64,000 nucleotides of DNA from Sanderia malayensis (taxonomy: Eukaryota > Cnidaria > Scyphozoa > Semaeostomeae > Pelagiidae). Shown one piece after another: positions 50,801-60,900 of this stretch. The stretch is taken from assembly GCA_013076295.1 (NCBI GenBank), contig RQOL01000876.1, positions 4,960,001-5,024,000 on the forward strand, written 5' to 3'. The notes beneath the pieces were generated by a model. It worked only from the letters and a program-made list of their open reading frames with translations. It did not search any database and was not told the origin of the DNA. Position numbers and translations under genes: made by a program. How positions within the stretch are numbered: the stretch's first letter is position 1; every line of letters begins with the position of its first letter.

Positions 50801-52234
50801 AAACATGATAATGTCTTCAGCTTGAAGGAGTTACCATAAACAATAACAAAACAACAATTTGGATCGATTTTTCGCAGAAGGTCTGGCTGCCTTTGAAAAT
50901 CTCGTGAGCTGCAGCCACGTCTGATTTCCTTCATTTCTTCAATAAAAACTAGAAATTAACAGCAAAAAGCATTTTAAAAACCAGTTGATAAACACAGCTT
51001 TTCCAGACACCAAATTCTAAAGCATCATTAAAGTTTGTGTGCCTAGGTATATTGACGCAAATTAGTGATTAGCAGGTGGCAAACAAAGAAGGCAAGTTCT
51101 TATGATCAGAAAAATGAGCTTTAAACTATCTTGTTAATATATTTGCTCTGCTCTGGTTCTTATGTTAACAAACGGATCACTTATCTTCTAAAAGCCTATA
51201 ACATATGTCATAAGCTTATTTATGATTGGTTCAGGTTTATTAAACATAATTGTTTGTAGACTGCATAACCACTTAATATTTACAATGACAAAGAGGAATA
51301 ATTACTATTCAACATATTTGATGCATATAAAGAGAGAAAAATGGCTTATAAAGAATATATGCTTGATAATAAACATACAGGGAAAATGGGTTTATGCTGA
51401 AAGGTTTAGAGGGCAATTAGTGGACATTAGTGGCTGTGGCTCATTTATTTAACCACCAACCCTTGCACAAGCAAAATTGTAAAATAGTTTTCTGAAAAAT
51501 ATTTCTCCCCATGGTGTCACTGCATCTACGTGTGGTCTGAAAACAGGAAATAGAAACAGCCTCGCGGAAAAATAAATGGGACCTTCAACATAGGATAAGG
51601 CACGCACTTCTAACACCATTTTTAGAGTTTATAAATTATGCTACGCCAATTCAATAGCACTGAGTAGAAATATACGTTTCGTGGAACTATGGTGGAACTT
51701 GCTATTTGCAATAAACAGACAGTGACGGTACGAACGCGTTTAAAAATCCCCAGGAAAAGAACAACAATTACAATTCCCGCTGAGAAAAGGAGAAAATCGT
51801 TATCACACTTTGTGTGTATACACTTCTTCGTTTAGTTATAAACTCGCAATTGATAAAATCCCCAGCAAAATTGGCATGCATTTGGAAAGATCAATAAATA
51901 AAAGTGTAAAAAATAGTTATCAACAAGTTTTTAAGGCGTCGCAGCATGATTTAATATGTGTGCAACTTAGGTAAAAAGTTTCAAACTTACTTGAACCTTC
52001 CTCCTTGCTTCCAGCTCCTCGAAACCAGGAGATCTTAAACTCGTCTAGATTAAGCAGAAACGTTTTCTGCTCGGCCCTTCCTTTAGCTTTAGACGGCAGT
52101 TTTGTCATGGTTGTGCCCATTTTTAGTGATGCCATTATTGCTCCCATGTTCGACATGTCGACATCAACATCAGACATGCCAAACTCATCATCTTGGCTCT
52201 CCGTCTGGCTTCCTCGTAACGAAGGTCTCGACAT
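35873..52234 (-). CDS. PLCG1: Phospholipase C-gamma
   Basis: Hydrolyses PIP2 to IP3 and diacylglycerol downstream of tyrosine kinases; cytosolic and membrane-recruited. 38 in-phase exons give 1295 residues (human PLCG1 1290): 51991-52234, 50799-50948, 49600-49693, 49358-49405, 49162-49249, 48625-48702, 48416-48459, 48167-48218, 47831-47926, 47147-47262, 46826-46911, 46205-46322, 45750-45835, 45512-45594, 44963-45020, 44586-44644, 44126-44251, 43967-43998, 43606-43731, 43000-43177, 42480-42502, 42002-42127, 41650-41806, 41387-41407, 41180-41248, 40925-41028, 40429-40552, 40045-40114, 39730-39818, 39277-39430, 38752-38848, 38532-38689, 38327-38372, 38033-38135, 37359-37476, 36871-37029, 36539-36627, 35873-36091. 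Order: PH, EF-hands, X-box, split PH, SH2 (GSFLVRES), SH2 (GYFLVRKR), SH3 ([15 protein letters not shown]), Y-box, C2. Catalytic His335 (SSHNT) and His379 (YHG) are kept. Linker tyrosines sit in SYKDCY (773, 777). The last exon is coiled-coil-like. Orthologous to both vertebrate PLCG1 and PLCG2. Confidence 0.97.
39545..39680. repeat. Duplicated AT-rich block, PLC-gamma intron 29
   Basis: TATAAATATAAAGTATTAA followed by GAAGCATCCTTCATGCTT occurs twice, starting about 39552 and 39640, separated by a partly palindromic TATATAAATA tract. Confidence 0.55.
40144..40181. repeat. Perfect 18 bp hairpin, PLC-gamma intron 27
   Basis: AACAACATGTAATGGATG and its exact inverse complement with a 2 nt spacer (GG), a nearly loopless 38 bp palindrome. 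Confidence 0.75.
40250..40395. mobile_element. CAGT-ended MITE, copy 3
   Basis: A 146 bp copy in PLC-gamma intron 27. The left end is intact (CAGTAAAAACCCGCATATAA after TA). The right end is slightly degraded (GCGGGTTTTCAGG). Confidence 0.75.
42161..42307. mobile_element. CAGT-ended MITE, copy 4
   Basis: A 147 bp diverged copy in PLC-gamma intron 21, from CAGTAAACACTCGCGTATTA to GTGTAATTACTG, with TA only on the right side. Confidence 0.7.
42759..42920. mobile_element. CCGTATTTCCTCTAATTA-type element, copy 2
   Basis: A 162 bp element in PLC-gamma intron 20 with ends TACCGTATTT and AAATACGGTA. Much of it matches copy 1 at 34117. Confidence 0.65.
43358..43542. mobile_element. TA-flanked MITE with TCTACTCTCGATAAGTG ends
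   Basis: A 185 bp element in PLC-gamma intron 19. Left CAAGTCTACTCTCGATAAGT is mirrored by right CACTTATGGAGAGTAGACTG, with TA outside both. GATAAGTGGAAC-like motifs recur four or five times inside. Confidence 0.75.
44437..44577. repeat. Tandem duplication of about 69 bp
   Basis: Two copies starting CTCTGTACTTCTGTACATC at 44437 and 44506 in PLC-gamma intron 16, each ending near CATATATAACCTG. A partial copy of the end lies at about 44329. Confidence 0.65.
45130..45310. repeat. Diverged direct duplication, PLC-gamma intron 14
   Basis: GACACTCAAAGACATTGCAGGCACGGCCAGCAGTTGTGT-like sequence occurs at about 45163 and again at about 45257, each followed by CCATGCTT. The unit is about 95 bp. Confidence 0.6.
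47320..47640. repeat. Degenerate ACTGTCTACTAAATTCTA repeat, PLC-gamma intron 9
   Basis: About 300 bp made of irregular repeats of CTGTCTACTA(A)ATTCTA at roughly 20-35 bp spacing, with a longer TAGCTGCATGACACTGTCTA subunit occurring at least twice. Confidence 0.65.
47763..47819. repeat. Small hairpin element, PLC-gamma intron 9
   Basis: Arms CCATAAAGATAGGATAT and ATATCCTATTTCTATGG pair at 15 of 17 positions. Same sequence family as the hairpin at 4040. Confidence 0.55.
48730..49034. mobile_element. CAC-ended MITE with TATAAGAAACC ends, second copy
   Basis: A 305 bp element in PLC-gamma intron 5. Left is CACCCA, a T run and TATAAGAAACC; right is TTTCTTATAAAAAAATGGGTG, the inverse. It has internal AAGAAACTTTT repeats. 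TA is present on the left only. Related to the element at 16721. Confidence 0.75.
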
Positions 52235-52523
52235 GTCTTTAAAAAGCTCTAGACTTCTTCTAGTAATCTCTGTAACATGCACTCCGTTAGTTCATCTGCA
52301 CACTACAAAATCCAGCGTTGATTTAGTTAGAAAGAATCATCTTCAACTGGACAGACAATGAAATAACAGCAACGGCCTATTTTCCTGATTTTCTTACCGC
52401 ATCACTGATTTAGCACCACAGCAATAAGTTAATCAGTCAGTAGTTCTTCTGCCTGTGTTATCGCAGAACATTTATCTGAGCATCATCATCGCCGTTGATC
52501 CCCTGTGTTCCATTGTTTACATC
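52235..52523. promoter_or_regulatory. Candidate bidirectional promoter
   Basis: Only 289 bp separate the PLC-gamma start on the minus strand from a probable gene start on the plus strand at 52524, so the two would share a promoter region. An out-of-frame upstream ATG precedes the PLC-gamma start at 52278. No TATA box is obvious. Confidence 0.45.
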
Positions 52524-52838
52524 ATGGTGATTCCGGAAATTAAAGACATTTTGGAAAGGACGAATTTCCACGCCACGCACAATGATAATACGTCCATAGA
52601 CCAGGCTGTGGTGGAGGTAGGTACCACTTTTGTGCGGAATTTACCAGACTACGATTTTTCTGTAGCCGTTGTGACGGTCATTAAGAATCGCGATGGTAAA
52701 CAGCGATCTTGGGGTGGGTGGGGGAGATATGGGGGTTCAAAGTTACGGTCTAAGACGTTTGACCTCTGCGGAGGAGTTCACAATCAAATCCTCATTTCTA
52801 AAGTAGCTACAAGACTTTTGGCGGTGGACTTCATTCAG
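52524..52838 (+). CDS. Probable first exon, unknown family
   Basis: An ATG followed by 105 open codons to a good donor (ATTCAG|GTATGC). An earlier possible donor (GATG|GTAAAC at about 52695) would give a shorter exon. The translation is protein-like: MVIPEIKDILERTNFHATHN, VVEVGTTFVRNLPDYDFSVA, VHNQILISKVATRLLAVDFI. The LPDYDFSVAVVTVI segment faintly recalls Tctex-type dynein light chains, but I would not assign it. It is head to head with PLC-gamma. No downstream exon was found before the repeat-rich region. Confidence 0.45.
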
Positions 52839-53139
52839 GTATGCACTGTTTGACTCTTTCCGACTAATTGAAGGTAAACATGCCCTTTTTTGTCACGTGA
52901 ACAAAAATTTACCCCTTTTCCCTATATGGAATTTCTTCACATTTTTAGAAATTTGAGCATGATTATGGGCAAAAGAGATTCACATTCGTTCGAAACTGGC
53001 TTAGTCAGTATTTGCATCGTTGTATTCAGCATCTGAATTTATTAGCGGGCACAAATGGCAACCAACATAAATAAAAGCAAACTGGCAGAAATACAACTTA
53101 CCACATAACAAATTGTGAGCCCAACGTTAATCTTGTTCA

Positions 53140-53529
53140 TCATTCATCATTCTCGTCAGTATCATTGTCTATTCCAAGTACATCATTTTTATCTTCATTT
53201 TCACTGTCATCCAGCCCCATTGACAAATCTTCATTGTTTTCTGGGAATGGCTTTTCCATCCAAACAATCTCGCACTTCTCTGTCCAACAAAGATCCAAAA
53301 GATGTGGCAACCCCAGCTGATTTTCTCCGGCTGGCTTCCAGATTTTAGCAACGAAATTTGCTCGGTTAATGTGCAACTTTAACACAGACTGACATGGAGG
53401 GAGTGATGAAAGATCAACTATCTTTTTTTTCGTCTTCATTTTTTCGCTAAAACATCTGATGTCGTGCGCTATTTGCTTTTCTTTTTCTTGCAACATACAG
53501 ATTGCAAAAAGTCTTATAACTAAACACAA
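53140..53529 (-). pseudogene. C-terminal fragment of a repetitive LPPC-type protein
   Basis: An open frame whose C-terminal two thirds (DLSSLPPCQSVLKLHINRAN; AKIWKPAGENQLGLPHLLDL; an acidic end DDSENEDKND) matches, from memory, the end of a repetitive protein family common in cnidarian and other invertebrate genomes and thought to belong to mobile elements. No upstream part was found nearby, so it is treated as a relic. The first 30 codons may be intronic. Confidence 0.45.
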
Positions 53530-54313
53530 GCTATTGCGGAAGTATTAAAAGAATATGTTTGCATTGGAATACACTGCATATAAATAAACAAAAACATGTC
53601 GTGTCAATTCCATCTAAGCCTTCGCATTTAAGATAATCATCTTTCAAAACACAATCAAAACTGCCCCATTTGCCTGTTGTACCAGATGACACGGTTTTTT
53701 AAGCTTGACGGAAAGTAGTACTACAGTTTCTTAATCTTTTTGGTATCTTAGGGGTCGGTTTCTTATGGAGGGTTTCTTATAATAATCGTCATTGTTTTGG
53801 TTCTGGTGGTTAACTTATTCCATTACATGGAAATTTTGCATTTCAATTTTACAGCAACTGACAGATCTAAAGTTCTTTAACTTTAACAATCCCATTCCGG
53901 GTAACCGACGCCGAAATTCCAACTATATCTGAGTAAAACAATGAATAAAAATAGTCGCTTTCTGAGAGAAAATTAGTGTCAAACCTGTCGCTTCAGTACG
54001 GGAAAAAAGGGTTCCTGCAATGATGTCAAAGTAGGCTAGACCCAGTCCTCGAAGTGTGTCACGAAAGTTTGAAGGAAAACGTCAAACTTTCATAAAACTC
54101 AAGAAGTACTCATAAGATAAAAAATAAAGCAGATTCAGAATCAGCGATTCCAATATATAGCTTTAGCAAATAAAAAAAACAGGTATACAGTGGCACTTTA
54201 AAGATCCAACAGACGTAAGCAACAATGCAACAATGCGACCCCTAGAATATTCGTCAGGGGTATTAGATGTAAACGGCGTGTTTATAGCCAATTAGATAGC
54301 CGTGTATTACTAT

Positions 54314-54981
54314 AGCGTAGTTTACACGAGCAAGTTTTCTATGACAATTTTTAATTGACAATTTTATTTTGCTCGTGTAGATGAGGTCAATTTGAGCTCA
54401 TATGACAATTTTTCATATGACAAGTGTACTTTTTCAAAAGCTGGCATGTCAGCTTTTGAAAAATCATACTTGTCATATGAAAAATTGTCATATGTGAAAC
54501 TTGCTCGTGTAAACGCTTTGACAAGTAAACTTGACAATTTTCTTTGGACCCCAGACCTCGTATTACACAACGCAAGCATTTTTTGCGCCATTAATTTTTC
54601 GTTGCAATGACTGCCAGACTGATTTGGACAGATCAAGCCACATCTACATTGTTAGAAGCCCTCCGGGAGTTGCGAAGGCCTATGGAACTCCAAATCTGAG
54701 AGGTATAAAAACAGGAACATTAAAAAGACGGAGTATGCCGAAATAAAAAATATGCCAAAGGATGAGATCCCTCTCGTCGACTTGCATTTTAAATTTATGT
54801 CTTCTAAATACCGGTGGCTAAATCCACTGCCTTCAGAACGAAAACTTGTCAAAGAAACTTGCTGCTCATCCACACGAGCAAATACATTTGACAATTAAAA
54901 AATTGTCAAATATCCATCCACACGAACAAGGAAACTTGTCAAAGAAAATTGTCATAGAAAATTGCTCGTGTAAACTACGCT
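54314..54981. mobile_element. 668 bp element with AGCGTAGTTTACACGAGCAA ends
   Basis: Left AGCGTAGTTTACACGAGCAA then TTTTCTATGACAATTTT is mirrored at the right end. GACAATTTT, its complement and ACACGAGCAA-type motifs recur inside. A 96 bp palindrome is nested at 54399-54494. No protein coding was seen. Confidence 0.75.
54399..54494. repeat. Nested 96 bp palindrome
   Basis: Two arms of about 46 bp, starting CATATGACAATTTTTCATAT and ending with the complement, pair with only a few mismatches around a spacer of about 4 bp. Confidence 0.75.
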
Positions 54982-55344
54982 TATGTGTATAAGTCGCACA
55001 CGTGTTAACATGTTTAGCAATATCCTCCAAGGTATTTTACGTAAACGGTGTGCATATAGTGGATATCTGTAGATAGCCGTGCGTTAATGTGTGTGTAAGT
55101 GTCTACAAAACATGTTCAGGACTATCCTCAAGCCCAAGCTGTACGCCCACCCTTAGCATCAGCCTAAACTCTTGGGTGTTGCACTACCATGAGCTCTTGC
55201 GAGTACATATTAGATGAAATGAAGTCTAACTCTCGAGCATCATGGCGGAACCGCTGAAGTCCATTCAAGGTTTTGTTTGCCCGAAAGCTGGCGTCTCATC
55301 ACCAGCCGTCCAACATGAAGTACTGCCACCAAAACATATTGAGC

Positions 55345-55430
55345 GGGCCGAACTGGCTGGGACTCGAACCCACGATCTTCGGCCTGCGACGCCGACGCTT
55401 CATATATGTCCTATAGGAGCTAAGGATCCA
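55345..55430 (-). repeat. tRNA-like (SINE-type) sequence
   Basis: On the minus strand TTAGCTCCTATAGG, then an anticodon-arm-like TCGGC-GTCGCAG-GCCGA and the B-box GGTTCGAGTCC are spaced as in a tRNA. The D-arm is degenerate and the acceptor stem does not close, so a SINE head or tRNA pseudogene is more likely than a working tRNA. Confidence 0.5.
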
Positions 55431-55767
55431 GAAACATTGTTCAAGTCATGTATATCCCAAAGGGTCCCGATCCCGAAACAATTTATAGAGGTACAGTACA
55501 TGCTAGGATATATTTCTTCTGCATATGTGTAGATATAGTAAACAGACATATATAACAGTAGATAGAATGTCTATATGCAGTGTATGTTTTCTTAGCCTGT
55601 AAAATAAGCCAAAAAAGGCTAAATAAGAGGATAAGAGGATAAGAGGATAAGAGGAAGTTTCTATAGCATGCTAATAAAAGATAGTGAAAAGGAAAACAAC
55701 TTTATGCTGGAACACATGGATTCATATTATATTCACAATATTTTAACACACTCTAACAAACAAAATG

Positions 55768-56391
55768 TTATTGCGCCTTTCCTAGCTCAGTCAAGTTTCT
55801 CTCCTTTACATAATTCATTACAAGTTCTGCTTCCCTGAGTTCCATGTGTAGAAAATAGTCCTTTCCGCCAGCCTTGAAAGTGCAAAACGCTTTCTCTGAA
55901 ATTGGGTATTCAACATGCTCTACAGGAATGTGTGTCATCTTTTTCTGTGCCAACAAATTCATTGTTTCTACAGCAAAAGTGTTTTCGTGAGGATTATAAA
56001 ACATCCTGTGAACGTAAACTCGCGTGAACCAGTGTAGGATAAAAGTTGTAGTCGTTCCCATCATCAGGACGGTTGCAGCCAGAGCAATTTTGCCAACAAA
56101 AGGCACACTCTCTTTGCCAAACATTACAAGAACTGGACAGCCCAAAACCGAAGCAACACATGTTGCAAGTGAAAAAGTCTTTACATATTTCACAGTCCTC
56201 GATAATGGTCCTTCGTAAACCAGTTTAAAATCTTCATGTAATTGACGTTTTAATATGAGATTTGCATTGCTCGAGCAAGTTACTGCTGCGATAGGGCCTA
56301 AATGTTTTACAACTTGGCTGCAGCACAATGCATTTCTCGCTTTAGTTACGTTGGACAGGCGCGTAAGATAAGCAGCTCTAAAGAACATCAT
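55768..56391 (-). CDS. TMEM70: TMEM70-like mitochondrial membrane protein
   Basis: Single-exon gene of 207 codons. TMEM70 is an inner-membrane factor for assembly of the ATP synthase c-ring. A basic, Arg-containing N-terminus (FFRAAYLTRLSNVTKARNAL) fits a mitochondrial presequence. LVYEGPLSRTVKYVKTFSLA resembles the conserved entry to the TMEM70 hairpin. Two hydrophobic segments follow (CVASVLGCPVLVMFG; GKIALAATVLMMGTTTTFIL), then a conserved HWFTRVYVHRMFYNP stretch and a matrix-facing tail with FCTFKAGGKDYFLH. The start is the first of two tandem ATGs. The TMEM186 family has a similar two-helix plan and is the main alternative; I favour TMEM70 from the LVYEG...FS motif. Human TMEM70 is longer (260) because of its presequence. 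Confidence 0.72.
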   Translation of the reverse strand: MMFFRAAYLTRLSNVTKARNALCCSQVVKHLGPIAAVTCSSNANLILKRQLHEDFKLVYEGPLSRTVKYVKTFSLATCVASVLGCPVLVMFGKESVPFVGKIALAATVLMMGTTTTFILHWFTRVYVHRMFYNPHENTFAVETMNLLAQKKMTHIPVEHVEYPISEKAFCTFKAGGKDYFLHMELREAELVMNYVKERNLTELGKAQ

Positions 56392-57932
56392 ACACGTTAA
56401 GGTCAATAACAATTATTCACCTGGTCATTTATAATGGTCTGTTGGCAACTTTTTCATCAACTTCAAAAACAAACTTTGTCACATGGTGTGGTGGGCACAT
56501 TTGCATTTGCAAGCCTTGCGCAGTAACTAACAATATTACATGCAACTGCGCGTGCCTCCTATCTTTAAAAGCTGGATTTCCTTGTTTTTGCTCTCTTCAT
56601 GGCAGTTTATTCCCCCCCTCCAAATACTCTAAAATCATTGAATCAACCATTGGCGCTGTTTATATACCGAAAAGCCGTCGGTTCACACGTGTTTACAAAA
56701 AACTTGAATTTTATTTTATCTATTCCATCAATTTACTTCAACTTTTGTTCGCCTTGGAACCACCTATGCAAAATATGGCACTACGAAGCTTGTGCAAACC
56801 CAATTTGTCACCAGTGAAATTGGCAGATCAAGTTTCTCTAAAATCTTCGTAGACAAAGACGAATATAAACGTTTCATTTTAATAGTCTCAATAGTTTAAT
56901 AGTTTTAATAGTTTTTCCATGGCAGCTTAATTAGTTTACTGATGATTAATTAGTGAGTCAATTATCAGTTAAGTAATTAATTAGCTCTATTTAGTAGTTT
57001 AATTGTTTTTTCATGTATGGCAATGTTTCTAATTATATTGAAAATGGAGGTACTTGCCAATAAACAGCCTACCAGAAGAACAAAACTCTTGCATTGAACC
57101 TACCAGGCTGATAATCAAACTCGATTTCAAAGCATTGCATTTTAAACTACGACCCATTTTTAAATGAGCATCTTCCTCCATCAAGCGCCCCTTTTTACTC
57201 CCCTTCAGAGAATCTAAAATTTAATTAGTTCCACCATGGGGGCTTGCTAAAGCATTAACGGCCTGTAAAATGCGTTTAGAGTAAGTTTTATAGTGAAAGT
57301 TTTTGGTAAACAAACCTCCGAATGGGTCCACTTCCAATTAACGACCATTTGACTTCGAATCTAAAAGGTTGACTTGTCGCTAAATTGAGCATGCTAACGC
57401 TAACGTTGTTATAGCTCGGTGAGTGGTTTAAATGTTCGCGGAGTGAAATAGTGGTGTCTCGAATCACATAATTAGAACAACAATTGTAATTTGTATATTT
57501 TGTGCAAACGATGCAACGATTATTTTCCTTTACCCAAGGTTTCAAACTTCTCAACACTGCCCCACATGCCCCCATCGCATTGTCTTTTTTACATGAAGTA
57601 AAAGTAAATTGAATTTAATGGATGAGAGCCTGGATTGTGGGTGTAGGCCTGAGCCAAATATAACTAAGTTGAGTTAGCAGAAAAGTTGTTTTATTGCATA
57701 TTTATCTTACAGAGCATGCAGTTTTGTGAAAAAGGAATCAATAAGTTTTCTGAGTAACACAATATTCTTTGTTTGAGATGAGATATTGTGAATACAAGCT
57801 AGGAAATTTTGCGGAAGAAATTATGAAGACAAGCCTTGCGGCCTAATTATTCTGGCGAGCTTCGGAAAAGTCAAATATATTGTTTCAAACAGCATATGTT
57901 TTGGTAAGAAGCTATTCACGCTATCGTGAAAG
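56392..57932. other. Intergenic region, TMEM70 to ELMO (divergent)
   Basis: About 1.5 kb between divergently transcribed genes, so both promoters are expected here. It holds one weak minus-strand frame (57288-57575) and an AT-rich TTAATAGTTTAAT-type repeat at about 56878-57010. Confidence 0.5.
57288..57575 (-). CDS. Hypothetical short reading frame
   Basis: ATG-started 95-codon frame (MGACGAVLRSLKPWVKENNR), Cys- and Asn-rich in the middle, with no recognised domain. It lies in the TMEM70/ELMO promoter region and may be chance. Confidence 0.2.
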   Translation of the reverse strand: MGACGAVLRSLKPWVKENNRCIVCTKYTNYNCCSNYVIRDTTISLREHLNHSPSYNNVSVSMLNLATSQPFRFEVKWSLIGSGPIRRFVYQKLSL

Positions 57933-60900
57933 ATGTCGAAAACCAGGAACTCTGAAAACATAAAGAAAGTCGCTATACAGAAAGAGAACCAGATTGCGAT
58001 TTTCTATGAATTTGACCAGGTAAGATAAAGGAAGCCTTTTTTTCTTCGAGCTTTTAATTATTGCAATTGCACGACTAATTCTATTTTATGGATAATGCCA
58101 ATAGGGCAATCCTTTGTTTTTTGATTAACTTAAGTTTATGATGCTTATTACACTATTTCCCACGTTTAACTCAGCACCTAGTTTACCAGAATGGTGTTTT
58201 AACGTCTTAATTTTGTTTGATTTTGACGAAGTTTTGACATTGAACAGACACTTCGAGAACTATGCTTCGAGCTTTCTCGTGCGTCCGTATCGCCCAAGCT
58301 GTTATTATAGCTTGTTTAAAGTCTTGAGTTTCAAATGGTTACAATAATCAACACAAATATAATTGTGAAGAAAGAAGAGTTGTTATTTAGATTCTTGAGG
58401 CAAATATAAAAAGTTGACACTTATACGAGCCGAGCAAGAAGAAACTACCAGTGAGTCTCGGTCAAAAGCTTTTCTAAAGGATGCCACTTCTAACCAGGAA
58501 GTCAAACTTGTCCACATGTTTGTTTACTAGTAATTAGTTTATCGTAAACAAGAAAATAAACAAACGAAAGAGCGAACAATTTCCTGTAATATTAATTTAC
58601 ATTTCTCCTTCCACAATTATTAATTATCAGTTAATTGGTAGAATTTTTCATTTATTGAGATGTAAAGCTCTTTCATTTTTTGTAGCTTTTGCAGATAAAT
58701 AACAAGCTTTTTATTTCTTAGTGGATCTTAAAAGCCATATTAAAATCTTGTAAAACCTTTGCCTAAACCCTGCCAAACAATTACATATTAATTTGAAAAT
58801 TATTTTCAGACATTGATTGGTATTGATATGCAGTGCATTGAAAATTTCATATCATTTCTGCATGAATGTAATGATTCGTTTTTTCCTTTCAGCAAAGTGA
58901 TTTGCGAGAGATAATAAAAGAGATTTGTTTAAGGTAACTATACTTTATTTCAATTTAAATCTTGATGGAATGTTTTTAGAATGATGAACTCAGTTTATTT
59001 GAACTTGTTATTAATCTTGAGTAATTTTGCACAATTTTGCATTTCAGATGGAATATAACAAATCCCGAGCAATATGCCTTGCAGTACACAGATTCAACAA
59101 CTTACATAACTGAAGAGGTAACCTTGTTTTCATGTGTATGAAATGCAGCTTTGTAAAATTTAATCATAGTTTTTCATGCCCATGCATTTGTACACACTGT
59201 AAATTCCCTGATTAAGCCCCCATTTGAATGTGGGGTTTTAAGCGAGGAGTTACTGCATGCATTTTACAACACAATGTATATCTTTTTCATAGACAAGATA
59301 TGACATAAAGGATGGGGCAATTTTAACATTGAATTTAGCAGCAGTAAGTTTTTTTTGTTTTCATATCATTCTCTAGATAACTGAGTAAGTCATAAAGGAT
59401 GTTACAATGATTCAACCTTCTGAAGAAGTTCAGACAACAAATTTCAACCTGTTGTGCTTGTATCAATAAATATAAAATAAAAAAATAAAAAAATAACAAA
59501 TCAATAATCTGTATTGGAAGTCTCTGGCTTAAGTTCCATGAAGTCCACCTTTATGTGAGCTTGTATGGTTGCTTGCAGTGGGGTTGGTAATGGGGACCCT
59601 GGGGGTATGTCCTCCCCAGTTATTTCCAAATATGGATCTTGTGATCCATTTAAATTAAAGGATAAAACATAGCGTGGGGCTGGATAAGGGTGTGGCAAAT
59701 AGGAATTCACCATTGGTACCTAAAAATAATTGTTTCCCCACTCTATTCAGGACCTGTACTGCTATTGATTGCTTTTAGTATTGTTTGCTGTGAGTGTAAA
59801 TGTGGTTGCTTTCAGGATAAGCTAGTTGAGAAAGTGATGAATGCTCTGAATTCTACTAATGCTGATGAGAGGAGGACAACTTTGAAAGCATTAGCTGGCA
59901 CAAGTGATGGCCAGCCACAAGTCGAAGTCTCTGGACAGGCAGAGGTGAGGTATTTTTTGCATCACACTCTTTCTTCGATGTCTAGTTTTTGTGATTAAAG
60001 AACTTACGAATTCAGTTGAATACATATTTGTGAGCATTAAGAGGTAACGAGGGAGAAAATATGATAGATGCAATTAACAGACAGTTATGTGATGATTAAT
60101 ATATTAATATTCACACAAACATTTTCTTCATTAGCAGTTTTCTTATTCTTATATCATATTTATAGCACTGTTGCCACTTGAATCTGCCTTACTCCAAACA
60201 CTTTGTTCTTGGATATTCTTCCACATTATAATGCAGATAGAGCTTCATTGCCTGTTCATCTCTCCTATTAATATTCCCAGAGGCTTACTTATTGCCAGTG
60301 CATTGATGGTATCTTTATTTTATTCTGTTTAAGGATCCTACTTTTGCAAAAGAGTTCATCAGAAGAAATGGCACTGACTATCTGGTGAAAATAGTTGAAA
60401 CAGAAACACAGTAAGAAGCACATTATATTTTCAAGTTTTTATTTTCATCAAGTTTTGTAATATCTCCCACCTTTTGAATCTTTTGCATTTTGTGTTGTAT
60501 GGTTTGTTGTTTCTTAAGGCTGGTGCATGAATGTAACATTTGCTAATCGAATCCCCATCTAATTTGCTTGCTTTTTAGGGATTTGGAAATGCTTAGCAAT
60601 TGTTTGGCAGCCTTTCAAGAGTTAATGGAGCATGGATTTATCACATGGGACAGTCTAGCTTCAAATAAATTCATCAAAAAGGTGACTTGATTTTTACCCA
60701 ATATGCAGTTGAATCTCAAGTCAAATCCCCTCAGGGATCCCCACTTATTTGGCAAAGTTTCAAGTTATCTAGAGTCAAGCCTGAAGCATGTTTATTAAGA
60801 AAGTCAAAATCATAGAGGACAGAAATGTATTTGGAAGGATTACCAGAGAAGTTAGACTGCAGCAGTAGTAATGGTTCAGGAATTCAGTAGATTCTTATAG

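Larger units (their letters stand above)
52839..55767. other. Repeat-rich region, PLC-gamma side to TMEM70
   Basis: About 2.9 kb containing an LPPC-type repeat-protein fragment (53140-53529, minus), a short relic of the TATAAGAAACC family (about 53694-53790), the 668 bp inverted-repeat element (54314-54981) and a tRNA-like sequence (55345-55430). A small AGAGGATA microsatellite lies at about 55625. No host exon is recognised. Confidence 0.6.

Noticed and set aside
55242..55532. Plus-strand frame starting MAEPLKSIQGF
   Set aside because: Runs through the tRNA-like repeat antisense; no homology expected.
56442..56852. 136-codon plus-strand frame beside the TMEM70-like gene
   Set aside because: Cys-rich translation without domain or splice partner; lies in the divergent promoter region.
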